DNA of 64,000 nt from Oidiodendron maius Zn. Lineage: Eukaryota > Ascomycota > Leotiomycetes > Myxotrichaceae. The position numbers and the translations under genes are program-made. Numbering within the stretch: position 1 is the stretch's first letter; the number at the start of each line of letters is the position of its first letter. The notes under the pieces are model-generated. The model searched no databases. It was not told the DNA's origin and saw only the letters and a list, made by a program, of their open reading frames with translations. The DNA is taken from assembly GCA_000827325.1 (NCBI GenBank), contig KN832871.1, positions 2,046,001 to 2,110,000 of the forward strand, given 5' to 3'. Of the stretch, positions 45,566-57,817 are shown in pieces.

Positions 45566-46954
45566 ACCCGGATAAAAGTATTTCATTATCAGTGATTATT
45601 GTCTGTACGGTCTCTCACTACTTTGCGGAAGCAGCATGGGACCCACCCAGCTGCGCAAAATTCATTGGCAGTACGTTGGTCTTAGGTGCCATCTTCGCGC
45701 ACATCGTCATCGCGCCGAATATCCCTTATGTTCCTTGCCATGAAAGTTGTTACACACGGTAGTCTGGGAATATATCACAGGTCTGCGCAACTCGAGCGAC
45801 GGAAAGAAGGCGTGACGCAGAAGACAAGGGGGTGGGAATTGATTTATCAATGGGTGCTCAACATGTATTTCCTTTGCTTTAGCGTTCGCATTTATAGTCT
45901 TGCAAATCATATACTCCCTCCAGGCACGGCTCTCATTGTCGTCCTCGGCATTTTGGCTCTGTGTATATCTCTCCAATTAATGATCCATGTCTGCCTGCAA
46001 CGAGGCAATTCATATGCATCCACGGGGTGGACTGACTGTGTGCACTTGCAAACACCCAATTTCAAATACCGATCGCACGTTCAAGGCCGGGAGACTTTCG
46101 CGTTGCGTGGCTAAAGAAGCAAGTAGCCCTTACCGTAATCTCGGGGCTTTGAGATAACAGGACACGTTTGCGACGCCCAGTGTCGTAGACCATCCGCCAG
46201 GAGACTTCTATGCACGATTCGCGGCTTTGCAGCCATCTACAATTGGCCAGAATTGCAGCGAGTCTGTTCGTCGTTCGTGATCCCTCCACATCGTGTCTCA
46301 ATAGTTACCGTTCGAGTGGGTCGAGCTCCCTGCTCCAAACGAACCTGATACGCGAGCCCCCTTCTCTCAACGCCCAAGCTCAACCCTTGACAGTGCGCGC
46401 GGCAACAACTTAGATTGAATGCAGCATGTCGCTAGATAAGCTTGACTTAACGCTCCATCTAGTTCGAGCTCCCATGGCCGTTTCAAGGGCCTTCCCAACC
46501 AGCAGACTGGTCAATTGGCTGTCTCATTGCCCTAGCAAGACCGCTCAGCGGTCCCTTGCTGCGACCGCAAAGCTTAATGGACTCCGGATGACCCTCCTTC
46601 CGGCCGAGAGACAAATTGGCAGCCCTGTCGATAATGGTATCACCGTCGCAGAGTTCCCTCTTTAAGAGGCTTCCCGTCCGCTCAGTCCTTTGTGTCGAGC
46701 TGCTCTCAACATTCCTTCCAAGCGCTGGTTTGCTTCCACGAGGCCGTCAACTACTTTCGTTTCTTTACTGTTCATTTGATCTTATAATTACCCCATCTAG
46801 TTATAATTATCCAGGCTGGCCTTGTCGACCTTCTATTTTCTCCTCTCCACCGAAAGCAAATATCTCGGCCAGATACTCAAGGAACCTTGTGACTTGGCCC
46901 ACTCAACTACTCTCACCCTCACCCCCAAACTAAGTCACTCCGTATAACACAACA
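45566..46954. other. Intergenic, SSD1 3' flank and promoter of the Rds1-like gene
   Basis: About 1.4 kb with only short frames (up to 142 codons, plus, 45686-46114) that show no family signature. Part of it is probably a long SSD1 3' UTR. Confidence 0.45.
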
Positions 46955-48015
46955 ATGGCTAGTATTAGGCAAATTTTACAGGCGACAGTGGTGGGATTTG
47001 CTGCGATGGCATCTGCTCTTCCTGGACTGCCGAAGCTCAGCAGCAGAGCTCTCAGGGCCTACGACCTCGCAGCCAGGCAGGCTACGAGCACCGGACTACC
47101 CGCAGGGCTGACCGATGTTGATATTTTACAATTGTATGTCCCCAGAGAGCCATTGGTCTACTTCACTCACTAACGACTTCAGCGCCTTAACGTTGGAAAA
47201 CCTTGAAACCGCCTTCTACCAGCAGGGCTTTGCACAGTTTCCGGCCTCCGATTTTCAAGCGCTAGGCCTGTCACAGCAACAGATCACTGATCTGCAGTCC
47301 ATTGGAGCGACCGAGCAAGTGCATGTCACTACTCTGCTGAGCGCAATTGCTGGAACGGGAACACAGCCGGTGGCGCCCTGCACGTACAACTTTGGCTTCA
47401 CCACCGCCAAGAATATGGTAGCTACTGCGTCCGTATTGGAAAATATCGGCGTGTCTGCGTAAGTTTGATATCCTTCAGGTAGGAAGGAAGTTACTGACAT
47501 ATCTTAGATATCTTGGAGCAGCACCACTAATAACCACCCCGAGTATATTGACCGTGGCCGCCGAAATTGTAACTGTCGAAGCAAGACACCAGACATTCAT
47601 CCGAGCAGCATCTCAGGTTTTGGCAGTACCCTCAGCCTTCGATACTCCACTTGGAATCCGCTCCGTCTTTACTCTTGCCGCAGGATTCATCTCATCGTGC
47701 CCGACTGGTTCCAACCTCGCCATCACACCTTTCTCTTCGCTCAACATGACTTCTCCTGCTTCCGGTTCCTCTGACATCGCAGCTGGAACTGTCATCCAGC
47801 TTCAAACCGCCGCCACGGGCGGCTCATTCTGCTCCTTCACCAATGGCGGGCAACCAGGTGGAGCTGCCTTTTCGCCATTTGCAAATGGCGCTTGCGCAGT
47901 GCCGCAGAATTTGGCTGGCCTCGTGTACGTCCATATCACCAATGCAGCTCCACTTACTGGAGTGTTGACTGATGATATTACACTTGCGGGACCAATGGTT
48001 ATGGTAGTCTCATAG
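46955..48015 (+). CDS. Secreted Rds1-like protein, ferritin-like fold
   Basis: Three exons, 46955-47133, 47183-47458, 47508-48015, 320 residues. A signal peptide (about 1-20, ending SALP) precedes a four-helix ferritin-like domain from about 55. Helix blocks are LTLENLETAFYQQGFAQF, ITDLQSIGATEQVHVTTL, ATASVLENIGVSAYLGAA and VAAEIVTVEARHQTFIRAA. The Glu and E-x-x-H-type positions expected for a diiron centre are present (E...EQVH...E...EARH). The C-terminal half is a Ser/Thr/Gly-rich extracellular region. The family includes stress-response protein Rds1, glucose- or starvation-induced in fungi; the biochemical role is unknown. Confidence 0.85.
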
Positions 48016-50232
48016 AACCTCTGTAGAAATCTATCACTAAACCTGTATATGATGTGCTTGGAGTTAAGAAAGGGGAGGAAAGTTTTCTATTCTGTTTGAG
48101 CGATCCCGATTTCTGATCTATATATACAATAGAGCCATTATTGATATGGTGCAATATAAAGATATTTTGAGGAAGATCCCCCATCTCGATCCTTTTCGGA
48201 AATCTATGGCACTTGGACATTCGCCTTTGCACATTTGAAGAACAAACGAGGCCATATCTAGACGCAGTGGACCAGAGCTTGGTTACTTACATTAGAATTA
48301 GACCTATTCGAGGTTTCCAGATAGAGTATATTTAGGAATGATCTTGTAAAGTAATCCTCTCCCAGGACAGAGATACCCTTCAATTTTAGGGACTATCTGG
48401 CGATTGCTGAGCATTCATCCTCCGGCATGTGGACCAAGATGCCATCACTATAACCCCACTCCTATTCTGAATTTCCGATACATGATATTACCCCTCCAAC
48501 TAGCTGCCCTAGCATGTAAGTCTTGGTCATAATTGCTCTACATCTATCTTTACCATCTCTCCATGTTCATCGGCTTCAAGAGCATGGTGAAATAGCATAC
48601 CAAATGATACACTGTCGTCAACAGTTGGTTGCAATAGATAATAGCTATAATATATGTTCTTGTAAGCCACTATTCAATATCACGCTATCGCACCTCCTAG
48701 CTAACTCTATATAGTACTTTAATGACGAGGGGGTTAAGCTCGCCTACTCAAAAATTAACAACGGCTCATACGAAGACAAAGTCGACCAGTTGTGGGTGAA
48801 TGTCTTCAGCATCGTTTTTCCTCGGAGCAACAATTTTCTAGTGCTGCAACAGTACCATCTAAACAATTCAGCGTCGATACCGGACATTGTAGTTAAGTTT
48901 TTTAAGAATGGCCATCAGTTGGGCCGAGTACATCAGTCATTTCGAGGGCAATTTCTTTCTTCTTGTCGTTGTTACTGTTGTTGTTGTTGTACTGTTGTGT
49001 TACTGTTATTTTTGTTGCTATTGTTGTTGTTGCTATTGTTGTTGTTGTTACTGTTGTTCTGGTCCATTACACTTGCTCTGCCGTTTTGAGCGCCGGCTAA
49101 CGTGACAACGAGCTCACACATCACCTACATACAGAAACGCACACGCATCGCCTCATTCCATTACATACAGCAACACACAGTATTGTACTACAACATAGTG
49201 AATGCGACTAAAATACAAGTATAATATATGAAAAGTTACAAGATCATCTAGTTCATTGCGATTGGGGAGAAGGCCGACTTTGAATCCAATCATAAATGCC
49301 GTAATTTCTGGCAAATCAAAGATTGGGTTTAAAAATAACACGTCATTTATTAATGGGTTTCAAATCAAGATCCCACAGTATTCAAATCTCGATGAGTTAT
49401 GTGCGATGCGGAAAGGAAAATATTTAGCCTTTAATAGGGGTTTTTGTCGACAATGCCATGCCGCTAGACTCCGTGAAGATCCATCTTATACACAACTACA
49501 ATTTAGAAAGGCACTAAGCTTTGGTGCTGGGACTAGTGCAGCAAAATTCCTGGTTTGCACCCTTCTTGATCTTATAACGCAGGAGCGCACGTATTGCTTT
49601 GCTGGCGAAAATTACTCCTAGACGACAATGTTCTCAGTATTGGGAAGATTTAAGGCGTGAAATTGGAATGTAAAATATAAGTTCATGAAAGTGGCCAGGG
49701 CAACCAGGAAAAATATACGGTGGATGTTTGGGACTGAATCCCTAGTAACTTTTTGCATCTAGGCAATAGAGACAGGAGATGTAGATAGAGAACTCGTTGC
49801 AGCTCATCAAGTTATTCAGGGCACAGGTGGAACATTACTTCCTGCGTCTTATGATAATGACAAATTACCGGCGGTGAAAACCCAGGGGCTTGAAGAAACC
49901 TAGAGAATAATGCTTGAGAACAAAGACAGACTCCCAATTCTGGGCTTTTAGAGCATAACGGAACAGATGAATTATGTCGAGAAAAGAGATAACATAAACG
50001 CCTATCCTAGTCAGATATTGGCTGTAAGAGATTAGCAAGAAATATTCCACGTTTGAACATGTCAGTGTTCCCAGATCACATCTATTCTGAAGAATGCACA
50101 GTGTATGTTACAAATCTCTCTTGTTATCTCTCGTTGTCTGTTTCGAAGCTACGCTAAAAGGAAGGTTCAATACAATTATGCTGACGAAGTGCAGCCGGAC
50201 TTGCTGTTAATAAATTTCAACCCAATATCAGG
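48016..50232. other. 2.2-kb gene-poor stretch with microsatellite
   Basis: No splice-supported gene. A plus frame at 49256-49621 begins at TTG, has no recognised domain and is not called. Contains the GTT microsatellite listed separately. The stretch is moderately AT-rich and may hold decayed repeat DNA. Confidence 0.45.
48966..49066 (+). repeat. GTT/ACTGTT microsatellite
   Basis: About 100 nt of imperfect GTT triplets interrupted by ACT, ATT and TAC units, read on the plus strand. It makes a low-complexity open frame (Cys/Val/Leu runs) that is not a gene. Confidence 0.9.
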
Positions 50233-51997
<1,765 letters not shown>

Positions 51998-52749
51998 GAT
52001 AGTGACAAAGTATATTGGGGGCCTCAAGAATTAGGCGCGTGTGGGGAAGAGAGTTCCAGCTGTACGAGACCGTGGATGAAAGATGTAAATTGGATGAGAA
52101 GATTGAGATTGGGGAAATGAGACATTTTATATTCTCTAGCATGCGTATATAAATGTGCTATCTGGTTTATCGGAAGTGAATGACCGTCGCGTCCTGGTGC
52201 TTGTGACCTGCGGGCCGCGATCGGAAGGAAAAAGAAATTCGGGGGAGGGGGGAGAAAAGAGCAAAAAAGGAAAGATAGGAAAACGGATGAGTGGCAACAA
52301 ACATTAGTCATCCTGATAAGAATAAAGTGTACTTGGCATTATTGGTTTGAACCCATTAAAGTCATAACATGTTGTCATTCACACTCATCGTCTCGCACTC
52401 GTTTGCTTCATGGCTCTCGCGGGGCTGAATGAACCCGCGTGGGTGAACCTCGTTACAGTTTCAAGATTAGTCTGAACTGCGCAGAACCCCATTCCTTTCA
52501 ATTTGTCCCGATAAACTCAAAGGGAGAAATTGGAGAGCCAATGCTTCAGATACCTGTCTAAAGAGGTCCGTATTCGGTAGTCGCTATTCATCCACCTAAT
52601 TGATATCGATGCCTCGACGCCTTTACATGAAATAGAAGATTCAACGCCTCGACGCTAAGCTCAAAGGAGTTTGTCGAGAAACTTCAATGGACGAGTATAC
52701 ATGTGTTATATCCCTTCCAGTTGCGAATTCAAACCCAGTTTCGCGATAG
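51998..52749. other. Intergenic, glutamate dehydrogenase promoter and RTA1-like 3' flank
   Basis: No gene. It has a C/G-rich patch at 52220-52260 and AT-rich sequence near 52120-52160. Confidence 0.5.
52314..52320 (+). promoter_or_regulatory. GATA-factor core upstream of glutamate dehydrogenase gene
   Basis: TGATAAG matches the AreA/NIT2 core HGATAR about 320 nt upstream of the start codon. Single short sites are weak evidence. A second GATAAG lies on the minus strand within the first intron near 51940. Confidence 0.3.
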
Positions 52750-53765
52750 TTACGGTTTAGCCACCATAGGTACCCGGTTATCCAATGCATAGCCACTGTC
52801 TTGCGACTCCAAGCATGTAGCACCCGCATGGCGCTTCTTATAGATTATTGTGCTTGGGTGCAACACATTATATATGGCCATAGTGAAAAGCATAAGTGTT
52901 GCATCAAAGATGTACAAGAATATCTCATGCGATAGGAGGTATCCACCCTCACCCATCACGTATTCGACAACTCTAAAGACAGACCGGATCAGGATACAAA
53001 TACTGGCAATATAAAGTGCCCACATGTATCGTTCCCAGGGAATGTCCTCTTGTAAAGAGCGTGTGGTTGGCAATAGTTTGAGGCGAAAGTGGAAGAGACC
53101 GCCGACAACGATGAAGAAGCCAAAGAAGAGGACTTGAATACCTAGGCCTGCAGTTATGATGTTTTGTCCGAGACTTGCGTTTCCCTTGCCATTGTTGGAA
53201 GCAAGAATTCCTCCACCTTCAAATACTTTAGCTTTGGACATATTTACGGGCAATATTGAGGGTATGAGCTACCTGTAGATTGTGTTAAGAAAGACAGTAC
53301 ATCGCCCAAAACAAACACTTTCGTAAGCCACTTTGCACGGATAAGAGAGTGTTCTTCCCCGTCTGTCAAGAGAATAATCCGACCGAGGACCATGTAAATT
53401 GAGGCCGCGAAGAGAGCCGGAGCTAGCAATAGCAGGAGACTTTGGACTATATAAGGCCCCTCTGTCCAATTTGGTGTTTGTTTGCTCGAAACTATGCGCC
53501 CAGCATAGCCGCCGCACTCAACTATTTGCATATGGGTTAGTAAGATGGTTTAGTTCAGCAAAGGAGAGGATCCCTTACAGATACCACCAATAACAAATGG
53601 GAGAAAGTACCAAGTTCTCCTCCGGATCAATTGAAATATGTGCAGCGATGTAGATATAGCAAAGAGGGCCATGAATATTGCAGCTGCGGGTAACGAGGGG
53701 TTATAGCGATAGAAGATGTATGGCGCTGGTTGTGGAGACGGCGTCGCTTGAGCCGGATCCGCCAT
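52750..53765 (-). CDS. RTA1-like lipid-translocating/stress membrane protein
   Basis: Three exons, 53765-53579, 53521-53273, 53231-52750, 305 residues with seven hydrophobic helices. RTA1-family marks are YRYNPSLPAAAIFMALF at the N-terminus, FVIGGIFECGGYAGRI across the first splice, LLLLAPALFAASIYMVLGRI, KVFVLGDVLSFLTQSTA, WERYMWALYIASICILIRSVFR in two overlapping blocks, and a last helix before NVLHPSTII. The second intron is only 41 nt. Members include Rta1 and Rsb1 of yeast, linked to sphingoid-base release and tolerance to sterol-targeting stress. The substrate here is unknown. Confidence 0.92.
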
Positions 53766-54326
53766 TATTGACTCTGGGAGAAGGGGTGATGCGAAATAGG
53801 CGTCGCTTGAAAAGGGGCCAATGCACGGAGAGGTAGAAACGAAGTAAGGTGCGATTGTGCTGGGGTTTGAGTAGAATGTAGAGAATATATATAGATGCGG
53901 CAGAAGAAATAACAACAAAAGAGATGATGTAGACTCGGGACATCTAAATGCACTGCCACTGGGCATGAGGTCCTCTACTATCGCTGTTGCGCTGTAACTC
54001 TACAGTAGCAATCTCGAGTTTCTGACCCTCGGATTCGTATTCGAAGAACGCTCGGATACTCGCATAGTCAGCACTCTCCAGTAAAATGCTCTCGGCCTAT
54101 TTTTAAACCGCTATACCTCGATCAACACCTTATCCACTCTCCTCCATACCATAGCTCAAGGCAGCAGCAAACAAGGTTCTGTATATGAGATTACGGAGCA
54201 GCCGCGTCGCAGATCGTCGGTGCATCTCACATATAAACGGCTCGTTCATTGTTGCCTGACATTGGCAGCCAGCGGGCGGGACAACCTACCCTCTCTTGGC
54301 CCAACGGGGCCGCCACAGGACAGCCG
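53766..54326. promoter_or_regulatory. Divergent promoter region, RTA1-like gene and Zn2Cys6 gene
   Basis: Two divergent starts separated by about 560 nt. No supported reading frame, although open frames run through on the minus strand. Confidence 0.45.
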
Positions 54327-55744
54327 ATGAGCCCTCTATCCCGAAAGCCGCATCGGAAGTCTAGAACAGGGTGCGGCCGGTGCAAGAAGAGAAAGATCAA
54401 GGTATGTAGTTTCCGTCGTTTACCTGTTCTGCTCGTAGGCGGAAGAGTTCAAGAATTTGCTATTTCTCGCTTCGAATAACTGCATCAGCACGTGACAAGT
54501 CACTCCCATCACATATTTCCTTTGATTACTTTTCAGTTATCATTCGTATTAGAGCAATGCTACGATTTATTTACTTGTTTCTAACGTTGGCGATCTGCAT
54601 ATAGTGTGACGAGCTCAAGCCAACATGCACCAACTGCATGAGGCATTCTGTGGAGTGTGACATCCTCCTCACCAGCGCTAATGCCGTTGCGAGCCCGGGA
54701 GGAATTTCAATCGAGACGGGCCAGAGCCGGAGCGTCGGATCAGATGCTGTCCAAGCCTCTCGAGGACAAGACCCGTCTTTGCAAGTTGGTCAGCATTGGC
54801 AGCAGGCACCAGCATTAGATGTCTCGGACTTAGAACTGCTTCACAATTTTTGTACGTCTACATGCTATACTCTGCAGAGCAATCCGACCCTCAAAACGCT
54901 ATGGCGGATCAGTGCCCCCCAGCTTGGATTTGCCTATGATTTTGTCATGCGCGGGATCCTCTCCCTATCAGCTCTCCACCTGGCTCACTCCAGGCCAGAC
55001 CAGAGACAAGAATACATTTCCAAAGCTATGCAGCACAACCATGCTGGCTTAATGACAATGACAGCTGTGCTTCCTAATATAAACCAGAAGAACTGCTCGG
55101 CTGTGTACTTGTTTTCGGTTATAACATTCATCCTCACACTGGCAAGTCCACGCAAGCCGGGAGATCTCTTGATCATGGGTCAATCAGGCATAGCTGAGTG
55201 GCTAACTTTGTTCCGAGGCGTGCACGCGATTGTTAAATCTTTTCATGATGAACTTCAATCTGGAGTCTTAGGGCCAATGTTTTCGGTTGGATCACGAAGA
55301 TCACAATTAAGAGACGCACATGCGAATGAACTTGGTCCAGCCGAAGAAGACCACCATCTCGGACAGCTACAATGTGTAATCCAGCAAAGTGTCACAGACT
55401 TGCATCTCCTGACTATATATATGGCTGCCATTGTCGAGTTGCGAAAATCCTTTGCCGTTGCCTACAGTGAGGAAATTGCGGCGCTCGAATCCAGTGACGT
55501 GTTCATCTTTCTCTTTCGCGTATCAGAGGAATATCTTAACCTCCTGAAAGACCGGACACAAGAGTCACTGGCAATCTTTGCATATTTCTGCATAATTACG
55601 AAACGAATAGAGAATCACTGGTGGTCACAGGGTTGGAGCGATCATCTCATGTCACAAATTCACGACCTATTAGATGAAGAGCATAGGTTGTGGATTCGAT
55701 GGCCAATGGAAGAAATTGGCTGGCTGCCTTCACGTGGCGCCTGA
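54327..55744 (+). CDS. Zn2Cys6 transcription factor
   Basis: Two exons, 54327-54401 and 54605-55744, 404 residues. The 203-nt intron splits the zinc cluster, a common position in this family: TGCGRCKKRKIK joins CDELKPTCTNCMRHSVEC. The rest has the sterol-uptake-control/Upc2-like layout: LELLHNFCTSTCYTL, LGFAYDFVMRGILSLSALHL, and the helix pattern up to a short C-terminus (WPMEEIGWLPSRGA). An open TTG-initiated frame extends 26 codons further upstream, but the ATG at 54327 is the usual distance before the cluster. It is divergent from an RTA1-like gene, which suggests possible joint control in lipid or sterol stress; this is inference. Confidence 0.88.
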
Positions 55745-57001
55745 AATTTTGAATATGCAAATGTTACGAAGAAGTTTCATGCTGGCCTTTAATTAGGTGC
55801 TCGTTTCTTGGACTTTTATTCCGTAAAGAGCTGGCCATTCCACCTGCTGGCGTGGGCAAATTGGCGGTTTGAAAGCTGTATGGACGAACCAATATTACAA
55901 GGTTCTCCTCCAACATTGGGGCCTAATTTTAGAAACTGGCGGTGCTACTCACCTGCCGAAGTGATGTCCTCGGTCTGATTATTCACCCGCTAGCTTCCGA
56001 TCACATCCTCTCCAAGGTCTCGTTACCATTAGCAGTGGCTATCCGGATGCGGAGATTCTCTCCACGATCGAGAGATCAATATTATTTATATGAAGTATAT
56101 AAGTTAGGCTATGGACAAATGTGCAACACTGTCCTCGTGCTCGACACATTGAATGGAAATAATAGTCAACTCTGAGTTAGGAATCCTTTGACAAAGCTTC
56201 GCAATCTCCGAGCACAATTGCAGGAGTAATAGGTCAGCCATAATAGCCTATGAGCTCTGTAGAAGCAATCCAAATTACTTATCATAGACTATTGAATGCA
56301 ACATCTTTGATCAAACACGGACGTATGACATCTAGTTACGCCACCTTCAAGTAAGATTATATTCTGCTTATACACTGAACTCGGCGAGGATGGGAGAATT
56401 GAAGGTAATGCGAACTGTGGAGCTTCTTCCAGTTTCTGAAAGCCATTCACCCCACACGACTATCTGGTTCCATATGATATGATTCTAAAAATAACATTTA
56501 CCTGAAGACCTAAATGGTAACCGGCCAACACTCAGACAATGTACAATTCACTTCGACCATTGCCTTCAAAATTGACTTGGGGATAACATATCCCTCTTCG
56601 TGGAGCTTGATTCTTTCTACTATTGAAGCAACACCACGCCTTTCACCTGCCTTTGGTGTGGAAATCAGCCTTCGTCGCTTAAAGAAAGGGGTTCGCTTCA
56701 AGGTTCTCTTGGTTCCGGATATCGGACCTCGACAATCGCTGGGGTTGGCACGCCAAATCGCGTATTCACGTGATATGACGTAGAGATCACGCCCCCGGAG
56801 CTGGATGTGGGGCAGTCATCTCTGCCAATCCGGATTCCAACCGTCAAGTCATCTCTCTTTTCTAGAAGGGTTCCCTCCTTCACCTCATCCACTGCACTTA
56901 GAGTTTAAAATTCACGCCTTCTTTTTTAACCCCATGCACTCTGAGGCAGCTACTCCCAAAACACAAAAAGTCTAAGAGGCGGTTATACCCAAAGACCAAA
57001 A
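55745..57001. other. Intergenic with possible decayed minus-strand coding fragments
   Basis: No intact gene. Minus-strand pieces at about 56373-56701 read as plausible protein (RRLISTPKAG, SIVERIKLHEEGYVIPKS, IVVWGEWLSETGRSSTVRI) but lie in different frames and lack a start codon or convincing splice links. The remainder is plain promoter or flank sequence. Confidence 0.4.
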
Positions 57002-57547
57002 ATGCCCGACCCCGCACAGATAAACCGCTCCCTCTCTACCATTCGCACTGAACTTGAGTTCTTGCAAGCGTCAAACGTCCTCTCGGGTCCACAATTTCAG
57101 TCTATTATGGCCCAACTACCCGTAAGAAGCTTCGTTTGCCCCCGGTCTCTAGTTGACTACAACCCAAGCATGAATTATGCCGCCTGTAGGAACAAGCTAA
57201 TTAGGTGTAACCACGCAGGGACAAAATGGAATGCAAGCACAATATGTAGATCCAAAATTTGCGACTGGTCAGCCGATGTTCAACCCCTCCATGGTTGCAC
57301 AACAAGCTCAGAATCCCAACAATGCAGCACATCCGCAGCATCCCAAGGTAAGCTCTTAGGTCGCCTTCTTCTAGAAGTCACATAACCACGTTTACTTCTA
57401 TAACTTCGAGTTACAACTTTGCTAACGAAATATAAGCATCATGAGTGGGCTAAAAATATGGCCTCGAGATTTGGGAGCGCAGTGGTGTTCGGCGCTGGTG
57501 CAACTTTTGGAGGAGATATGGTTAATGATGCATTGAAACATTTTTAA
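57002..57547 (+). CDS. Small LSB1/PIN3-related protein lacking the SH3 domain
   Basis: Three exons, 57002-57121, 57219-57347, 57437-57547, 119 residues. The N-terminus INRSLSTIRTELEFLQASNV...IMAQLP matches the start of Lsb1/Lsb2(Pin3) and fungal Csh3 proteins. The C-terminus (ASRFGSAVVFGAGATFGGDM onward to VNDALKHF) matches their Gly/Ala-rich tail. The usual central SH3 domain is absent; instead a Gln/Asn/Pro-rich linker (about 41-83) connects them. Introns are 97 and 89 nt. The first must use the acceptor CACGCAG, since the nearer AGs give stops. The full-length relatives bind Las17 and regulate actin at endocytic sites and prion formation. Without SH3 this one cannot use that contact. Confidence 0.72.
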
Positions 57548-57817
57548 CGGTTCAAGTGATAAGATTATTTATTCGATTGCGGCGATGCAATATTATTTTA
57601 AAGGTTCAAATACAGATGAAGATTTTTTTTCCCTGCATAGAGAATATAATTGCACGTTCCTAAGGGCCATATCTGGTTTATATTAACAAATATAACTATT
57701 AAACCTCATAAGATCTCCAATGTTGTCGATTGAATATTGTTCATTAACACGAAAACCGACTTTTACAACCAATATACAGTATAGTAATAAATATAACACT
57801 CTGGTGAATATCCTACA

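Noticed and set aside
45686-46114. 142-codon plus frame after SSD1
   Set aside because: No family signature; probably SSD1 3' untranslated sequence.
48908-49105. Cys/Val/Leu-rich open frame
   Set aside because: It is the translation of a GTT microsatellite.
49256-49621. 121-codon plus frame downstream of the microsatellite
   Set aside because: Starts at TTG and shows no domain or neighbouring exon.
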